Positions 16,702 through 25,087 of a stretch of 64,000 nucleotides of DNA are shown here, piece after piece; positions within the stretch are counted from its first letter, which is position 1, and each line of letters starts with the position of its first letter. Under the pieces are notes generated by a model. The model was not told the DNA's origin, made no database searches, and was given only the letters and a program-made list of their open reading frames with translations. The position numbers and the translations under genes were made by a program. The stretch covers positions 868,001-932,000 of the forward strand of contig NZ_CP138920.1 of the NCBI RefSeq assembly GCF_047123815.1. Reading direction: 5' to 3'. This DNA is from Maricaulis sp017643475 (GTDB lineage: Bacteria; Pseudomonadota; Alphaproteobacteria; Caulobacterales; Maricaulaceae).

Positions 16702-17631
16702 TTATTCAGGCGTCTCGGCAGGGTTGGGATCGGATACATCCCCGCCCTCAACCTCCGCCGGAGCGGGTTGGATGATCGTGATTTCGGCCCCGTCCCGCAG
16801 CTCGACCAGCAATTCATTGATGCGCTCGAACATCCGGATCTCGACGATACGCTGCTGCAGCGTCTCGAACGAAGGCGCGGGTTGGCGACGACGATCGACA
16901 ACGGTCAGCAAATGCCAGCCGAATTCCGTCTCGAAGGGACGCGAAACCTCGCCGACCGGGGTGGCAAAAGCCACCTCGCCAAAAACACTGGAAACACCCG
17001 AGCGCGTGAAATAGCCCAGACTGCCACCATCCAGTCGCGTGGCGTGATCCAGGCTGATCCGAACAGCCAGATCAGCGAAATCCTCACCCGCATCGAGCAG
17101 CGCCCGGGCTGCGTCGGCCTGCTCCCGGGTCTCCACGAGAATGTGGCGCGCCATGATTTCGTCGTCACGCGGGACCATGCGCACCTGTTCCTGGTAGATA
17201 CGCTCGATCATTTCCGGCGAAGTCGCTTCGTCGATCTCGCTCTCCAGCAGGACATTGCCCAGGATCTGCTCCTCGGCCTGGGCCATGCGGCGGCGCGCTT
17301 CCGGGCTGCGGTGCAGGCCGCGGCTGCGCGCTTCGAGTGCCAGCAGTTTCTGGTCCACCAGTTCGCCAACCACCGCGTCAAAAACTTCCGTACCGCGCTC
17401 CGGCATGGCGGCCAGATCGTAATCACGCGCCTGGAATTCTCGATGTACATCGGACAGCCGGATCATGCTGTCATTGACCCGGGCGATCACCGGATCGATC
17501 TCGTCGGGCTGGACGATCTCGCTCTCGCTGACAATTTCCTCGGTCGTTTGCCGGGGCTCAGGACCGCACGCGCTCAGCGACGCAACCAGTAGCAGTGCGG
17601 CTGAAACCGAAGAAAAGGTCGAAATTTTCAT
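16702..17631 (-). CDS. Parvulin-type peptidyl-prolyl isomerase lipoprotein (PpiC/SurA-like)
   Basis: A 309-residue lipoprotein: the signal peptide ends in lipobox LSAC with C22. A SurA-like N-terminal helical part is followed by one parvulin domain (about residues 150-250) with MARHILVET, LDGGSLGYF and PFETEFGWHLL. It should fold or chaperone exported proteins in the periplasm. The C-terminus is proline- and glutamate-rich. It is divergent from secA, which also serves protein export. Confidence 0.87.
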   Translation of the reverse strand: MKISTFSSVSAALLLVASLSACGPEPRQTTEEIVSESEIVQPDEIDPVIARVNDSMIRLSDVHREFQARDYDLAAMPERGTEVFDAVVGELVDQKLLALEARSRGLHRSPEARRRMAQAEEQILGNVLLESEIDEATSPEMIERIYQEQVRMVPRDDEIMARHILVETREQADAARALLDAGEDFADLAVRISLDHATRLDGGSLGYFTRSGVSSVFGEVAFATPVGEVSRPFETEFGWHLLTVVDRRRQPAPSFETLQQRIVEIRMFERINELLVELRDGAEITIIQPAPAEVEGGDVSDPNPAETPE

Positions 17632-17674
17632 CACTTACCGCCCCGTAACAAAGACTGATAGCCGCGCCGATTGA

Positions 17675-17702
17675 TTGACACACACTCGCCCCATCCTTAA
17701 GT
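17675..17702 (+). promoter_or_regulatory. Possible sigma-70-type promoter upstream of secA
   Basis: TTGACA at 17675-17680 and TTAAGT at 17697-17702 are 16 bp apart in the spacer between the divergent parvulin and secA genes. The -10 is a weak match; this is a by-eye call only. Confidence 0.3.
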
Positions 17703-17802
17703 CAGCTCAAGGTTTCAAAGCAATGCTAGTGTCAGTGCCACTTCTTGCAGATCCGTGGTAGGGAGCGCTGGCCCTTTTATATAGTTCGCAAAGCACAAAC
17801 TC

Positions 17803-20661
17803 ATGCTGTCCATCGTCCGCAAACTTTTCGGCACCGCAAATGATCGTCTCATCCGTCGCATGAAACCGACGGTAGAGAAAATCAATGCTCTAGAGCCGGA
17901 CTTTCAATCTCTGTCCGACGACGAGCTCAAGGCCAAGACCCAGGAGTTCCGGGACCGTCTGGAAAAGGGCGAAAAGCTCGACGACCTGTTGCCGGAAGCG
18001 TTCGCAACGGTTCGGGAAGGCGCCAAGCGCGCACTCGGCCTGCGTCACTATGATGTCCAGATGATGGGCGGCATGGTCCTCAATCAGGGCTCGATCGCCG
18101 AGATGAAGACCGGTGAGGGCAAGACCCTCGTCGCGACCCTCGCCTGTTACCTCAACGCCTTGCCAGGCAAGGGTGTGCATGTCGTCACGGTCAACGACTA
18201 CCTGGCCCAGCGCGATGCCGAATGGATGGGCAAGGTCTACGCCCAGCTGGGCATGACAACCGGCGTGATCACCAATGGCATGCAGAAGGATGAGCGTCGC
18301 GACGCCTATGCCTGTGACATCACCTACGGCACCAATAACGAGCTCGGCTTCGACTATCTGCGCGACAACATGGAACATTCCACGGAAAACATGGTGCAGC
18401 GCGGTCACGCCTACGCCATCGTGGACGAGGTCGATTCAATCCTGGTCGACGAGGCGCGTACGCCGCTGATCATCTCCGGCCCGACCGAGGACAAGACCGA
18501 GTTCTACCTCAAGATCAACGAACTCATTCCGCTTCTGGGCGATGAGTGTTTCGAGATCGACGAGAAGGCCCGCTCCATCCTGCTGACGGAAGAGGGTAAT
18601 GAAGAGATCGAGCGCATCCTGAAAGAGCGCGAGATGATCGCCGAGGATGCGGACCTCTATGACGTCGACAACGTCATGGTCGTGCACCACGTCAACCAGG
18701 CGATGAAGGCCCACAAGCTGTTCAATCGCGACAAGGATTACATCATCAAGGACAATGCCGTTGTCCTGATTGATGAGTTCACCGGCCGCATGATGCCGGG
18801 CCGCCGCCTGTCCGAAGGCCTGCACCAGGCCATCGAGGCCAAGGAAGGCGCCCAGATCCAGCCGGAAAACCAGACCCTGGCCTCGATCACCTTCCAGAAC
18901 TATTTCCGCCTCTACGGCAAGCTGTCCGGCATGACCGGTACAGCGGCGACCGAGGCCGAGGAATTTCACGACATCTACAAGCTTGGTGTTGTTGAAATCC
19001 CGACCAATCGTCCGATTGCCCGTATCGACAATGAGGACGAGGTCTACCGGACCTATGAGGAAAAATACGCCTCCATCATCGACGATATCGTCGATTGCCA
19101 GGAGCGCGGCCAGCCCGTCCTCGTCGGTACGGTCTCCATCGAGAAGTCGGAACAGCTCTCCATGCTGCTGAGCGACAAGGCGAGCTTCCGCAAGGCGCTG
19201 GGCCATCTCTACCCGAAGGACGAAAAATCCGTCGAGGAATTCAGGAAGACCGGTCGTCCGGATGCCCGTCCGCTGCCGGAAATGCTCAAGCTTATCCCGA
19301 TTGATCACCAGGTCCTCAACGCCCGCTACCACGAGCAGGAAGCCCTGATCGTCGCGGAAGCCGGTGTTCCCGGGGCAGTGACCATCGCCACCAACATGGC
19401 TGGCCGCGGTACCGATATCCAGCTCGGCGGCAATGTCGAGATGCGCCTGTCCGGCTGGCAGACCGAAATGGAAAAGGCCGGCAAGGCTCTCACCGAGGCC
19501 GAAATTGCCGAACAGCGCGAGAAGATCGTGGCTGACATTGCGTCCAAGAAGGAAACCGCGCTCAATGCCGGCGGTCTTTATGTTCTCGCGACCGAACGCC
19601 ACGAGAGCCGCCGTATCGATAACCAGCTGCGTGGTCGTACCGGCCGCCAGGGTGATCCGGGTCGCTCAAAATTCTTCATTTCCGTCCAGGACGACCTGCT
19701 GCGCATCTTCGCGCCGGAACGTCTTGACGGTATCATGCGCACGCTGGGCATGAAGGAAGGCGAGGCCATCCAGCACCCGTGGATGTCCAAGGCCCTGGAA
19801 ACCTCGCAGCGCAAGGTCGAACAACGCAATTTCGACATCCGCAAGAACGTCCTCAAATACGACGACGTGATGAATGACCAGCGCAAGGCGATCTTTGAAC
19901 AACGCATTGAATTCATGACAGCGGACGATGTCTCTGACGTTATCAGCGACATGCGCCACCAGACGCTTGAGGACATGGTGGAGCGCCACATCCCGCCGAA
20001 AGCCTATGCGGACTCCTGGGACATCCAGGGCCTGAACGAGGAGTTCAGCAAGACGTTCGGCTTTGAACAGCCGATCAAGGAGTGGGCGCAGGAAGACGGT
20101 ATTGCCGACGAGGAGATCCTGGAGCGTCTGAGCGCGGAAGCCGATAAGGTCTACGCTTCAAAAGCGGAAGAGGCCGGGCCGGATCTGATGCGTACAATCG
20201 AGAAACGCTTCCTTCTGAGCGCGATCGATCTCAACTGGCGCGAACACCTTCAGGGCCTCGACGCAATGCGTTCCATGATTGGCCTGCGTTCGTATGCCCA
20301 GCGCAACCCGCTGAACGAGTTCAAGACTGAAGCCTTCACCATGTTCGAACGCATGATGGATGGACTTCGTTCCGAAGTAACTGCGCGTCTGATGATGGTC
20401 CGTTTCGAGCGTGCACCGGCACCGCCACAACCGCCGCAGGGTCTGACCGAGACGCATATCGATCCACGCACCGGCCGCAACGAGATGGATGGTCCCGGTG
20501 GAGCACCCGTCGCTCCGCGCGTCGCGCCGACGCATCGTCGTGCCCCGACGGCACTGGATCCGAACAAGCCGGAGACCTGGGGCCGTGTCGCCCGCAACGC
20601 CCCCTGCCCGTGTGGCTCCGGCAAGAAGTACAAACACTGCCATGGCGCCCTCAACAACTAG
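17803..20661 (+). CDS. secA: Preprotein translocase ATPase SecA
   Basis: SecA drives protein export through SecYEG. The 952-residue protein has the Walker A segment MKTGEGKTLVA near residues 101-111, the DEAD-like DEVDSILVDEA, the helicase motif NMAGRGTDIQLGG and a C-terminal zinc motif CPCGSGKKYKHCHG that binds SecB or lipid. Length is normal for alphaproteobacteria. The first codon is ATG at 17803. A strong terminator follows 25 bp after the stop. Confidence 0.98.
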   Translation: MLSIVRKLFGTANDRLIRRMKPTVEKINALEPDFQSLSDDELKAKTQEFRDRLEKGEKLDDLLPEAFATVREGAKRALGLRHYDVQMMGGMVLNQGSIAEMKTGEGKTLVATLACYLNALPGKGVHVVTVNDYLAQRDAEWMGKVYAQLGMTTGVITNGMQKDERRDAYACDITYGTNNELGFDYLRDNMEHSTENMVQRGHAYAIVDEVDSILVDEARTPLIISGPTEDKTEFYLKINELIPLLGDECFEIDEKARSILLTEEGNEEIERILKEREMIAEDADLYDVDNVMVVHHVNQAMKAHKLFNRDKDYIIKDNAVVLIDEFTGRMMPGRRLSEGLHQAIEAKEGAQIQPENQTLASITFQNYFRLYGKLSGMTGTAATEAEEFHDIYKLGVVEIPTNRPIARIDNEDEVYRTYEEKYASIIDDIVDCQERGQPVLVGTVSIEKSEQLSMLLSDKASFRKALGHLYPKDEKSVEEFRKTGRPDARPLPEMLKLIPIDHQVLNARYHEQEALIVAEAGVPGAVTIATNMAGRGTDIQLGGNVEMRLSGWQTEMEKAGKALTEAEIAEQREKIVADIASKKETALNAGGLYVLATERHESRRIDNQLRGRTGRQGDPGRSKFFISVQDDLLRIFAPERLDGIMRTLGMKEGEAIQHPWMSKALETSQRKVEQRNFDIRKNVLKYDDVMNDQRKAIFEQRIEFMTADDVSDVISDMRHQTLEDMVERHIPPKAYADSWDIQGLNEEFSKTFGFEQPIKEWAQEDGIADEEILERLSAEADKVYASKAEEAGPDLMRTIEKRFLLSAIDLNWREHLQGLDAMRSMIGLRSYAQRNPLNEFKTEAFTMFERMMDGLRSEVTARLMMVRFERAPAPPQPPQGLTETHIDPRTGRNEMDGPGGAPVAPRVAPTHRRAPTALDPNKPETWGRVARNAPCPCGSGKKYKHCHGALNN

Positions 20662-20685
20662 GTCCGCACCGGCATAGACAATCAC

Positions 20686-20720
20686 AACAGCCGCTCCTTC
20701 CGGGGCGGCTGTTTTGTTTG
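20686..20720 (+). terminator. Rho-independent terminator after secA
   Basis: A nine-base perfect stem, AACAGCCGC (20686-20694) with GCGGCTGTT (20705-20713), is followed by a T-rich stretch. It is placed correctly for secA transcripts. Confidence 0.88.
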
Positions 20721-20814
20721 TTCCGTCATCTCCAGCCGGAGAAAGTTCGCGCGCAAACGGCGCAAGTGTTGATTCACCGTTTCCTTTGCCCCACAACACC
20801 TTCTGCAAGGTTTC

Positions 20815-20825
20815 GGGGGGGGGGG
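20815..20825 (+). repeat. Homopolymeric G11 tract upstream of the TupA-type gene
   Basis: Eleven consecutive G residues lie 12 bases before the chosen ATG (20838) of the following gene, just ahead of its Shine-Dalgarno-like AAGGAAG. Such tracts slip during replication. If translation instead starts at GTG 20766 or TTG 20769, the tract would be inside the coding frame. Confidence 0.85.
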
Positions 20826-20837
20826 ACCCAAGGAAGA

Positions 20838-22598
20838 ATGCATCAGGGTCGATCGCATACGCAATTTTGGCCCCTGCCACGGGGCCGGTTCTGGGATCGA
20901 GTCTTCGCCTTCGCCAAATTCATCAAGAATAATGGGCGCTTGCCATCTCGCCAGATGCGCTTGAACGACGTGCTCTACCGGATGAAGACTGACAGGGCCT
21001 TTCCGACGCCCCAGCAGGTGCTGACCGCAGACAAGGAATTGGCCAAGGCGTATGTCGCCGAGCGTGTGGGCCGCGAGCACACTGTGCCGACCCTGGCTAT
21101 CCTGCGAACGCCGGAAGAGGTCCACAACTTTGACTATCCCGAGGTCTGTGTGATCAAGGCGACGCATTCGAGTGGCAAATTCTATATCCGCTACAAGGGT
21201 GACCCCATCGATCCGGCGATGATCGCTTCCTGGCTGGATGATGATTTCTATATGCGCAGCCGCGAGGCCCAGTACCGCCCGTTGGAGCGCAAGATCATCG
21301 TCGAACCCCTGGTTTTCAACCGGGAGGACCCGGAAGATTTCCGATTTTTCTGTTTCAAGGGGAAAGTGCGGGCGATCCTGCATGAACCGAACCACTCCAA
21401 GGACCTCGCGCGCTTTTACACCAGACGGTGGGAACCGCTGGATTGCTCACTGGGCATGCCGGTTCTCAACTCAACCCGACCCGCTCCCGACTGCCTGGAG
21501 CCGCTTCTGCGCGATGTCGAACGCCTGGCGAGGGATTTCTATTTCGTCCGCATCGATGTGTTCTGCAGGAGAGACGAATACGTGTTCGGGGAGTTGACCC
21601 ATATTCACGGCAACGCGTCCGAACAATTCCACCCCGCAGAGGCAGAACAGGAAATGTCACGGCTGATGTTTCAGGGGGCTTCAGCGGAGAATCTGACGCA
21701 TGCATCGAGGCCCGCACATGCCCCACGATCCAGCCGTCCGGGCTTCAAGACGCGTCTCCGGAACGTGCTGTTCCACCTTCTGCCGGCTTCCGGTTTCGGG
21801 GACTGGCTGGCTGGGACGCTCAAATTCGTGTGGACCCAGGGCCGCCTGCCGCGCGACCAGATGCTGTTCAACGATGTGCTCTACCGTATCAAGACCGATG
21901 GCACCCTGCGCGATGCCTTGCGCAAGCGCACGACGGACAAGGTCGAGGCCAAGTCCTATATCGCCCAGCTGGCAGGACAGCAGCATGTCGTGCCAACTCT
22001 GGCGGTGCTGAACACGGCAGACGAGATCCGCAGTTTCGACTTCCCGCCGATCTGCGTGGTCAAGCCGGCACATTCCAGCCAGCACGTGATCCTGCGCACA
22101 GGCGGCGAAGAGATCGACCGCGAGGAGATCGTGGGCTGGCTCGACGAGGACTATTACCGGATCAGCCGGGAAGCGAACTATCAGGGACTGCCGCCGCGCA
22201 TTATTGTCGAGACCCTGATCTTTGGTCAGACCGAGCCTACCGATTACAAGATCTTCTGCCATCGCGGCGAGCCTCGCATGATCCAGTGTGATCTGGATCG
22301 CCAGACCCGGCACACACGCCAGCTGTTCGACACGGCGTGGAATCGCCTGCCGTTCTCGCTGTGTTACGAGGGCACCGACCAGGATCATCCTTGCCCGGCC
22401 AATCTGGACGCGCTGCTTGATCTGGCAGGGCGACTGGCCCAGCCGTTCGAATTCGTGCGCGTTGACCTCTATACTGACGGGACCGCCATTCTTGTCGGCG
22501 AGATCACGCACTGCCACGGCAGTGCCAGTGAAGCCTTCATCCCCCGCTCGGCCGAGCAGCAAGCCTCGCGCCTGATTTTTGGAGCCAAACGCCCGTGA
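20838..22598 (+). CDS. Tandem TupA-type ATP-grasp protein (two domains)
   Basis: A 586-residue protein made of two similar halves of about 270 residues. Each shows the same series: a membrane-proximal helix (FAKFIKNNGRLP / LKFVWTQGRLP), NDVLYRMKTD / NDVLYRIKTD, VVPTLAVL, CVIKATHSSG / CVVKPAHSSQ, RKIIVEPLVF / RIIVETLIFG, and the ending GELTHIHGNASEQF / GEITHCHGSASEAF. TupA-type ATP-grasp proteins are linked to cell-surface polymer synthesis (teichuronopeptide in Bacillus), where they join carboxylates and amines. The role here is inferred as surface polysaccharide or peptide modification. The frame is open upstream of 20838, so the start is uncertain. Confidence 0.78.
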   Translation: MHQGRSHTQFWPLPRGRFWDRVFAFAKFIKNNGRLPSRQMRLNDVLYRMKTDRAFPTPQQVLTADKELAKAYVAERVGREHTVPTLAILRTPEEVHNFDYPEVCVIKATHSSGKFYIRYKGDPIDPAMIASWLDDDFYMRSREAQYRPLERKIIVEPLVFNREDPEDFRFFCFKGKVRAILHEPNHSKDLARFYTRRWEPLDCSLGMPVLNSTRPAPDCLEPLLRDVERLARDFYFVRIDVFCRRDEYVFGELTHIHGNASEQFHPAEAEQEMSRLMFQGASAENLTHASRPAHAPRSSRPGFKTRLRNVLFHLLPASGFGDWLAGTLKFVWTQGRLPRDQMLFNDVLYRIKTDGTLRDALRKRTTDKVEAKSYIAQLAGQQHVVPTLAVLNTADEIRSFDFPPICVVKPAHSSQHVILRTGGEEIDREEIVGWLDEDYYRISREANYQGLPPRIIVETLIFGQTEPTDYKIFCHRGEPRMIQCDLDRQTRHTRQLFDTAWNRLPFSLCYEGTDQDHPCPANLDALLDLAGRLAQPFEFVRVDLYTDGTAILVGEITHCHGSASEAFIPRSAEQQASRLIFGAKRP

Positions 22599-23056
22599 CC
22601 GCCCCCAAACTCCGCCCGGCCCGTACCGGCGAGGAAGACCAGCTCTCCGAACTCTGCCTCAAGTCCAAGGCGGTCTGGGGATATGATGCCGAATTCATGG
22701 ACGCCGTCGCGCCGCATCTGCGTGTCACCGCCGAGGCCATCCGCGAAGGCCGTGCCACGGTTGCCGAGAGCGAGGATGGCGAAGTTCTGGGCGTCTGCCA
22801 GATCGAGCCGGGCAGTGATCACGGCTCGCTGGACCTGCTTTTCATCTCGCCCACCGCGATCGGCCAGGGTGTTGGCCAGCTCCTGTTCGAACACGCCAAG
22901 GATCTGCTGCGTGCCCGCGGCGAGACGGTCATGACGATCCTGTCCGATCCCTATGCCGAACCGGCCTATCTTCACATGGGCGCCAAACGGGTCGCCATGC
23001 GCCCGTCCGACGTGTTCAAGGGGCGGGAATTGCCCTGGCTTGAAATCACGCTGTAG
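22595..23056 (+). CDS. GNAT family N-acetyltransferase
   Basis: A 153-residue acetyltransferase of the GNAT fold. Motif A appears as FISPTAIGQGVGQLLFEHA, with the Q-G-V-G acetyl-CoA loop, and the C-terminal strand shows PAYLHMGAKR. The GTG start at 22595 overlaps the stop of the ATP-grasp gene (GTGA), so the two are co-translated and may modify the same substrate. The acceptor is unknown. Confidence 0.85.
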   Translation: MTAPKLRPARTGEEDQLSELCLKSKAVWGYDAEFMDAVAPHLRVTAEAIREGRATVAESEDGEVLGVCQIEPGSDHGSLDLLFISPTAIGQGVGQLLFEHAKDLLRARGETVMTILSDPYAEPAYLHMGAKRVAMRPSDVFKGRELPWLEITL

Positions 23057-23073
23057 CGCCTTGCGGACAGGCA

Positions 23074-23105
23074 GTAGCCGGCTCTGTGGGAACAGAACCG
23101 GCTAC
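23074..23105. terminator. Long hairpin between convergent genes
   Basis: GTAGCCGG (23074-23081) pairs with CCGGCTAC (23098-23105), with an inner TCTGT/ACAGA stem. It sits between the GNAT gene (plus) and the repeat-protein gene (minus). There is no T run on either strand, so its action as a terminator is uncertain. Confidence 0.45.
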
Positions 23106-23163
23106 CTGTGATGCAATGGAGTTTGAGGGCTGTCATCGCATCCGTCCCTGGAATGCGCTTGGA

Positions 23164-24099
23164 CTAGAAGTCGGTGATGGAACTCACCGATACAGAGTTG
23201 CCGATGGCGGCTGCGGTTGCCGAGACATCACCGCTCACATCCGCAATCGTCGCGTTCGCAACAGCGCCGGTATAAGCATTGTTCAGCTGCGTGGAATTGA
23301 TGTTCACATCAGCCGTATTCGGCAGTGTGGAAACGCTGAGCGAGTTGGAGATCGCCGCCGTCGTCGAAGTGACATCGCCCGCAACATCCTCAACACCAAC
23401 GTTGGAATAGGCGCGCGGGTCGATATTCGTGGTCTGGTAGTTATTGACATTCGCCCAGTCGGTGGACTCGATCTGGAACGAGGCGGAGTTTGCAATTGCC
23501 GCCGACGTCAGGGCGACCTCGCCCGTCACGTTCTCGACATGACCATTCAGTTCGGATACGGCATCACCACGGAAAAACTGGCGATTGTTCAGGTTGGCGC
23601 CCGAACCGGCGACTTCAACAGACAGCGAGTTACCGATCGCAGCGGCCGTACCGCTTACATCTCCGGCGACACCGTCAACACCGATATTGAGGTCCGCATC
23701 GAAATTGCCAATGGCGGCCTGGTAGTTGTTGACGGATGCATAATCACCTTCGGCAGCAATGCTGGCGGAGTTTCCAATGGCAGCCGCCGTCGTTGAGACA
23801 TTGCCAGTCACACCGTCGATGTCAGCGTTCAGTTCCGCCGCCGCACCGCGGATCGTGTACTGCGCATTGCGGATCTGGGCGTCACCGGCCACATCCGCGG
23901 AGAAGGAATTGTTGATCGCCGCAGCGGTCAACGAGACCTCACCATTGATGTTCTCGATGTCGGAGTTGAGCTGCGCACGCGCCTGTGCCCAGTTTGACTG
24001 AACATTGTTGATCGTGCGGTCCTGGGCGATCGCTGTTCCGGCGAAAGCAGCAAGGGCGAGTGCGGACGCGGCGTACTTATAAAGAGTCTTGGTTGTCAT
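23164..24099 (-). CDS. Secreted six-repeat protein, HfaD-like/curlin-like (copy 1)
   Basis: A 311-residue protein with a clear signal peptide ending in GTAIAQ. The mature part is six tandem units of 46-49 residues, each centred on a core like VxGDVSxTAAAIGNSxS, followed by a variable, asparagine- and glutamine-rich segment (VNNYQ type). It ends in ITDF. There is no membrane anchor. The repeats and the neighbouring hfaA/hfaB suggest a secreted, self-assembling holdfast-anchor component comparable to HfaD or to curli subunits; this is inference. The ATG at 24099 has AAGGA nine bases upstream. It is transcribed away from hfaA copy 1 across a long AT-rich spacer. Confidence 0.8.
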   Translation of the reverse strand: MTTKTLYKYAASALALAAFAGTAIAQDRTINNVQSNWAQARAQLNSDIENINGEVSLTAAAINNSFSADVAGDAQIRNAQYTIRGAAAELNADIDGVTGNVSTTAAAIGNSASIAAEGDYASVNNYQAAIGNFDADLNIGVDGVAGDVSGTAAAIGNSLSVEVAGSGANLNNRQFFRGDAVSELNGHVENVTGEVALTSAAIANSASFQIESTDWANVNNYQTTNIDPRAYSNVGVEDVAGDVTSTTAAISNSLSVSTLPNTADVNINSTQLNNAYTGAVANATIADVSGDVSATAAAIGNSVSVSSITDF

Positions 24100-24663
24100 G
24101 TGTGGATCCTTCCAACTTGATGTTCGCCGAACCCCCGTCCGGCAGCACCTGGAAAGTCGCAATTGACGGCCCACCCAATTCGTAACCGATACGTTAAGCT
24201 TTACAGGGGGTTAAAATACTTCATCGTATTAAAAACAAATACGAATTTTGCCCGCAATCATCGGCCGTCGAGGAAATGGTTAAAAAGATCAAGTTTTCGC
24301 GGCAAAATTAACTCAAATTTCGGCACACAATATTTTAATTTGTTTCATCCGGGCACATCGTTTGGTTGATCAAGTCTTAAGATTTCGATCGTGCCAATTT
24401 GAACTGTTTCATATTTTTCCCACTCAATTCATAGCCGTAATAAGAATATTCAACTCGCGCACCAGGCGACAAAATCTGTAGAATTTTATCTATCTCGGCT
24501 TATTCTCAGGTGAATATTTACGAAGACTTAACCTTAACGAAATATCGCGAAATCACTCAACTGGTTGTTTTTATTAAAAATTGAATCAAATTACAGTGCG
24601 GACGCTCTCCTGCTGGCCCCCTCGTTGCAGCGTGGTGGTCAAGTTTTTATTTTGGAGCGCAAA
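24100..24663. promoter_or_regulatory. AT-rich divergent control region between repeat-protein gene and hfaA copy 1
   Basis: This 564-bp gap holds no convincing gene. From about 24180 to 24620 it is strikingly A+T-rich against the G+C-rich surroundings and contains many TTAA tetramers (for example CTTAACCTTAACG near 24530). It must carry the two divergent promoters. I looked for the CtrA pattern TTAA-N7-TTAA and did not find a clean copy. Confidence 0.6.
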
Positions 24664-25086
24664 ATGAGTTACCCACTATATTATATAGCTCTTGTGGGCG
24701 CCCTGGCCGCCAGCATGCCTGCGAACGCCCAGTCGAACGCGCAACAGGGCACACCGCAGACCCAGCCCTATGGCATGAATGCCGGCGACGCCTCGCGCCC
24801 CTACACGCCACCGGCCCGGGACGAGAACGGCAATCGCATTGTCATAAACGGCCAGGTGATCGGGTCCGGTACATCCAATCCGGCGCGCCGCTCCGGCAGC
24901 ATCGCCAGCCCGGGCGGATCCACCCTGCCGAACTCCACGCTGGGTGCAGCCGGTGTCACGGCCGTCAGCATCGGTAACAGCGTCTCGATCAACGGCACGT
25001 TTGGCAGCACGATCATCATCAACCAGACCAATAACGCATCGCAGACGGTCAATGTGAATGGTACCGAACAGGACGGGGGGAACTGA
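24664..25086 (+). CDS. hfaA: Holdfast anchoring protein HfaA (copy 1)
   Basis: A 140-residue secreted protein: a signal peptide ends at ANA-Q, then comes the family segment PYGMNAGDASRPYTPPARDE followed by NGNRIVINGQVIGSG, and near the C-terminus SIGNSVSINGTFGSTIIIN. In Caulobacter, HfaA forms high-mass surface assemblies that fix the holdfast to the stalk. The IGNSVS core matches the repeat core of the divergently encoded repeat protein. GGAG lies six bases before the ATG at 24664. hfaB follows with a one-base gap. Confidence 0.85.
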   Translation: MSYPLYYIALVGALAASMPANAQSNAQQGTPQTQPYGMNAGDASRPYTPPARDENGNRIVINGQVIGSGTSNPARRSGSIASPGGSTLPNSTLGAAGVTAVSIGNSVSINGTFGSTIIINQTNNASQTVNVNGTEQDGGN

Positions 25087-25087
25087 G

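Noticed and set aside
20766..20837. Alternative GTG/TTG start of the TupA-type protein including the G11 tract
   Set aside because: Possible, but the added residues are low-complexity and lack a clear ribosome-binding site; kept only as part of the G11 finding.
24163..24369. 68-codon open frame in the AT-rich spacer before hfaA
   Set aside because: Composition follows the AT-rich spacer, there is no Shine-Dalgarno and no family resemblance.
24180..24620. CtrA binding sites
   Set aside because: Many TTAA tetramers are present but I found no clean TTAA-N7-TTAA spacing, so I do not call a site.
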